Below are positions 61,568 through 64,000 of a stretch of 64,000 nucleotides of DNA, piece by piece. The notes below the pieces were generated by a model, which did no database searches, had not been told where the DNA came from, and saw nothing but the letters and a program-made list of their open reading frames with translations. Each line of letters opens with the position of its first letter. Position 1 is the stretch's first letter. The stretch is taken from NCBI GenBank assembly GCA_039922875.1, contig JBDTDV010000066.1, positions 9,010 through 73,009 of the forward strand, in the 5' to 3' direction. Source of the DNA: JBDTDV01 sp039922875. GTDB taxonomy: Bacteria > Actinomycetota > Actinomycetes > Actinomycetales > Microbacteriaceae. The position numbers and the translations under genes were made by a program.

Positions 61568-61840
61568 ATGACCGCGAAGCAGGAGGCATCGTGGCGCGGG
61601 ATTATTGCCGTGGCGAGGATTGTTCGAGGCGGTTGGTGCCTCGTCGGCGGCCAGATGGTCAGTTGTGGTGCTGGGAGCGAGGAAGCGAACCCATACGTCC
61701 GACCGATGACGGAGATGCTGTGCTCGATATCCGAGCTCGCCCGACCATCATGCGGGAGTTCACCCAAGCGCTGGTCGACTGCGGCTTTGAACCAGATGGC
61801 GAGGACTGGCAGGGCCATCAGCACCGGTGGACTGGCGGAG
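61568..61840 (+). pseudogene. Frameshifted, truncated AbiEii-like nucleotidyltransferase
   Basis: The gene starts MTAKQEASWRGIIAVARIVR, WCLVGGQMV, then a single-base loss near 61660 shifts it to LWCWERGSEPIRPTDDGDAV and LDIRARPTIMREFTQALVDC ending GHQHRW. GGQMV plus TDDGD fit the nucleotidyltransferase GG/DxD motifs. It is cut off just before the EamA gene. A toxin-antitoxin (AbiE-like) pair that has decayed. Confidence 0.65.
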
Positions 61841-61852
61841 CACCCTGCTGGC

Positions 61853-62812
61853 CTAGGTCTGTTCTGTGGGATTCACTTTGAGCTGCGGGGGGACAGTGAG
61901 GCGGTGGCTTTGCTCGACAGAGCGACCCCACGCTGTTCCCGCGAAGATGAGGGCGATACCGCAGTATCCAGGAAGAGCCAGTGTGTCGTGGGCGATCGTG
62001 ATTCCGATGATTGCGGCCCAGATGGGCTCGCTTCCGAGGAGGAGACTGACTCTTGAGGGTGAGGTGCGCCGCACCGCCCAGGTTTGCACCAAGAAGGCGA
62101 AGACCGTACAGGCGAGTACGAGATAGAGGAAGAGCACTCTGCGTGCAGGGTCGAGCTGCGAGAGGAAGTGCGGCATCGAGTCCCCGTAGAACATGGACGT
62201 AGTTGTGTAGAGCGCCGCGCATGTTGAGAGTTGCACAGTCGTGAGGTGAAGCGAGTCCATCCGCCTGCTTGCCGTGAGTTTGTGCATCGACGTGACGTGG
62301 ACGGCACGCACGATTGCTGCCACGAGGACCAGTAAGTCGCCGAGAGTCGGCGGACGAAATGCGCCGTTGCCGGTGAGGAGGACGACCCCGCCGACGGCGA
62401 TCATGGCCGCAAGGAAGAACCTGCCGGGCAGACACCGACCGGATACGACGGATTCGAGAATTGGGGTGAACACGATGGTCAGGCTGATGATGAGTCCGGC
62501 ATTCGTAGCTGAGGTGTGGGCGATCCCGAAGGTTTCGAAGGCGAACACTGCTGCCAGCAATATTCCGAGGATCACACCAACGCGTAGCTCCGCTGCGGTC
62601 ACGCGGTTTCGCCGAGCGGCCGCAACTGCCGTCATGATTGCCGCCGCGAGCAGCATACGTAGCGCCAAAAGTGCCACCACCGAACTTGGAGAGACAAGTT
62701 CTTTGGCCGCTAGGTACGTCGATCCCCATGAGGCGGCGACCACAAGAAGGAGCAGATCGACGCGGAACCGGGCGAGCAAAGAAGTCACTCCTCCATCGTC
62801 CGGTTCAGCCAT
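61853..62812 (-). CDS. EamA family (DMT) transporter
   Basis: The 319-residue protein has ten predicted helices in two EamA repeats (LLLLVVAASWGSTYLAAKEL ... ; SLLLGSEPIWAAIIGITIAH). It probably exports small metabolites. Divergent from LysR (48-bp gap), the normal pattern for a LysR-controlled exporter. Confidence 0.9.
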   Translation of the reverse strand: MAEPDDGGVTSLLARFRVDLLLLVVAASWGSTYLAAKELVSPSSVVALLALRMLLAAAIMTAVAAARRNRVTAAELRVGVILGILLAAVFAFETFGIAHTSATNAGLIISLTIVFTPILESVVSGRCLPGRFFLAAMIAVGGVVLLTGNGAFRPPTLGDLLVLVAAIVRAVHVTSMHKLTASRRMDSLHLTTVQLSTCAALYTTTSMFYGDSMPHFLSQLDPARRVLFLYLVLACTVFAFLVQTWAVRRTSPSRVSLLLGSEPIWAAIIGITIAHDTLALPGYCGIALIFAGTAWGRSVEQSHRLTVPPQLKVNPTEQT

Positions 62813-62860
62813 GAATAAGGCAAGACAGGGATTTTAGACAATATAGGTTAGTTTTGACTT
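62813..62860. promoter_or_regulatory. Divergent AT-rich promoter between EamA and LysR
   Basis: The 48-bp gap is AT-rich (TTTTAGACAATATAGG, TTTTGACTTATGG) and must carry both promoters. Confidence 0.5.
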
Positions 62861-63778
62861 ATGGAATTGGGTCAGCTTCGCGCGTTGAGAGAGTTGGGGG
62901 ACCGCAAAAGTATCGCCGCCGTCGCCCTTGCCCTGCACGTGACACCGTCATCAATCTCGCAGCAGATCAGCGCCTTGCAGCGTCACTCGCCCGTCCCGTT
63001 GACGTTCAAGGACGGAAGGCGAACGGCACTTACCGATGCTGGGCGGATTCTGGCGACGGCGGCGGTCGACGTGGAGGTGGCACTCGAGCGTGCGGGGCAG
63101 GCGGTGACACGTTTTCAAGGCGACCGGTCGGGAACCGTCTCGGTGGCAGCTTTTCACAGTGCAGGCTTGGCAATCTTCGGTCCGCTGATTGACGCGTTGA
63201 GCGGCCCAGATCAGCCGCACGTTCGGCTGAGCGACTTCGACGTGGCGCAGGAACAGTTCCCCCCGCTCACCTCGGACCTCGACCTCGTTATCGCGCACCG
63301 CTTGGTTGGCAGTCCGCCGTGGCCGGAGTCAGTGCGCGTGGAACCGCTCCTGTTCGAGCCCCTAGACATCGCGGTCCGGCGCGATCATCGGCTGGCAGCG
63401 AAAGCCATGATCGAACCCGCGGATCTCCATGATCAAGCATGGGTGGCCGTGCAGGAGGGATTCCCACTCGAGCACGCCATTACGGTAATCGCGGGCGTTG
63501 GCGGCACCGAAGCGCGCATTCTGCACCGGATCAACGAATTCCTCGTCGCCGCCACTGTTGTCGCCGCGAGCGGCTGCATCGCGCTGATGCCTCGCTACAC
63601 GGCGGACCTTCACGAACACCCGGAATTGGTCCTCCGCCCCCTCGCCCGTCCCGGACTCGGCCGATACATCGACTGCCTCGCTCGCCCAGAAACACTTGAG
63701 CGCATCAGTGTGAAAACAGTCCTGTCGCAGATCAGGGCCATCGCGACGGATCTCACGCAGCGCCCGCCCATCGGCTAG
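62861..63778 (+). CDS. LysR family transcriptional regulator
   Basis: The 305-residue protein has an N-terminal HTH (LRALRELGDRKSIAAVALAL, TPSSISQQISALQR) and an effector domain. Start ATG at 62861. Likely controls the divergent EamA exporter. Confidence 0.88.
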   Translation: MELGQLRALRELGDRKSIAAVALALHVTPSSISQQISALQRHSPVPLTFKDGRRTALTDAGRILATAAVDVEVALERAGQAVTRFQGDRSGTVSVAAFHSAGLAIFGPLIDALSGPDQPHVRLSDFDVAQEQFPPLTSDLDLVIAHRLVGSPPWPESVRVEPLLFEPLDIAVRRDHRLAAKAMIEPADLHDQAWVAVQEGFPLEHAITVIAGVGGTEARILHRINEFLVAATVVAASGCIALMPRYTADLHEHPELVLRPLARPGLGRYIDCLARPETLERISVKTVLSQIRAIATDLTQRPPIG

Positions 63779-63900
63779 TCGATCGCGGTGTCTTGCTGAA
63801 GGTTCCCCTGCGGACACCTAGTCCGAGAGGAAATGCATCTCCGACGGCAGGCCGACGACGGCATGAAATGCGGCCCGATGAACGTTCCTTGGGTTCAAGC

Positions 63901-64000
63901 GGTGATTGCAACACTTAATGGATGGGTGTTGTGATGGCGAAGTACTCAATCTTCATTAGACCGGATCTGATGCAGGTGTTCTGGGGACGGATGCGCTCTG
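63901..64000 (+). mobile_element. IS30-like element, left end (partial)
   Basis: TGCAACAC...GTGTTG internal dyad at about 63907-63931 and then an ORF starting ATG at 63934: MAKYSIFIRPDLMQVFWGRM, resembling the N-terminus of actinobacterial IS30-family transposases. It runs out of the window, so the family call rests on a short stretch. Confidence 0.55.
63934..64000 (+). CDS. IS30-like transposase (N-terminal fragment at window end)
   Basis: Twenty-two codons from ATG at 63934 (GTG at 63931 possible) are visible. Resembles IS30 transposase N-terminus; the rest is outside. Confidence 0.5.
   Translation, partial: MAKYSIFIRPDLMQVFWGRMRS

Larger units (their letters stand above)
48776..64000. 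mobile_element. Genomic island at tRNA-Ser (right end beyond window)
   Basis: The stretch from the tRNA-Ser end onwards has integrase, a sulfide/persulfide-response locus, a copper module, pseudogenes, a Tn3-type mini-element and an IS. No second copy of the tRNA 3' end is visible, so the right attachment site must be beyond 64000 or has been lost. Boundaries are therefore provisional. Confidence 0.6.

Overview
The window is a high-GC actinobacterial chromosome segment. The dnaX-recR-lysC-asd order, the Tad/DUF4244 pilus locus, the topA-tmk-holB linkage, an Rv2578c-type radical SAM gene and an mqo-type malate dehydrogenase all fit this. Frequent GCATCC-type codon pairs and gene content suggest a Microbacteriaceae-like organism; the genus cannot be fixed from the sequence. 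Region 1 (1-9.6 kb) is catabolic: a flavin reductase fragment, an IclR regulator, a 2-oxoacid/acetoin-type dehydrogenase operon (E1 alpha, E1 beta, a free lipoyl domain, an alpha/beta hydrolase), a DacB-like protein that has lost its SxxK motif, two NAD(P)-dependent oxidoreductases and a LysR regulator. A compact tRNA-like fold lies between iclR and the dehydrogenase operon. Region 2 (9.6-20.5 kb) has tRNA-Thr, a TetR regulator and a long co-directional run topA-tmk-(small membrane protein)-modE-like-modA-modB-modC-holB-peptidase, in which a molybdate uptake cassette sits inside a normally conserved replication operon. Region 3 (20.5-48.6 kb) is core: a Tad pilus locus with a fused TadB-TadC, RidA, a class A penicillin-binding protein with a metallophosphoesterase, an iron-box-preceded TetR gene, tRNA-Pro, UDP-glucose dehydrogenase, thymidine kinase, a Tat-type serine hydrolase, an SOS-boxed radical SAM gene, mqo, asd-lysC-recR-dnaX, ackA-pta and the SRP RNA. 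Region 4 (48.7 kb to the end) is accessory: tRNA-Ser(GGA) is followed at once by a tyrosine integrase and island cargo. The cargo begins with a sulfide/persulfide-response locus. It has a CsoR-family repressor with the cysteine pair but not the copper-binding histidine (CstR type), three operators of the form ATACC-N6-GGTAT, a CstB-like persulfide dioxygenase-rhodanese fusion, a TauE exporter, a thioredoxin with a membrane partner, a sulfide:quinone oxidoreductase and two tandem tiny Cys-rich proteins sharing a TW-x-GCG-x-HV motif. A copper-type module follows (SHOCT protein, multicopper oxidase, DUF302, second SHOCT protein, cupredoxin). The island carries signs of decay: a DUF4395 pseudogene, a 239-bp Tn3-type inverted-repeat mini-element, a broken AbiE-like toxin-antitoxin pair and an IS30-like element cut by the window end. 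Working model (inference): sulfide is oxidised by SQR to persulfide, persulfide is consumed by the CstB-like enzyme and rhodanese, sulfite or thiosulfate leaves through TauE, the repressor senses persulfide, and the adjacent copper proteins protect against or use metal in the same stress.
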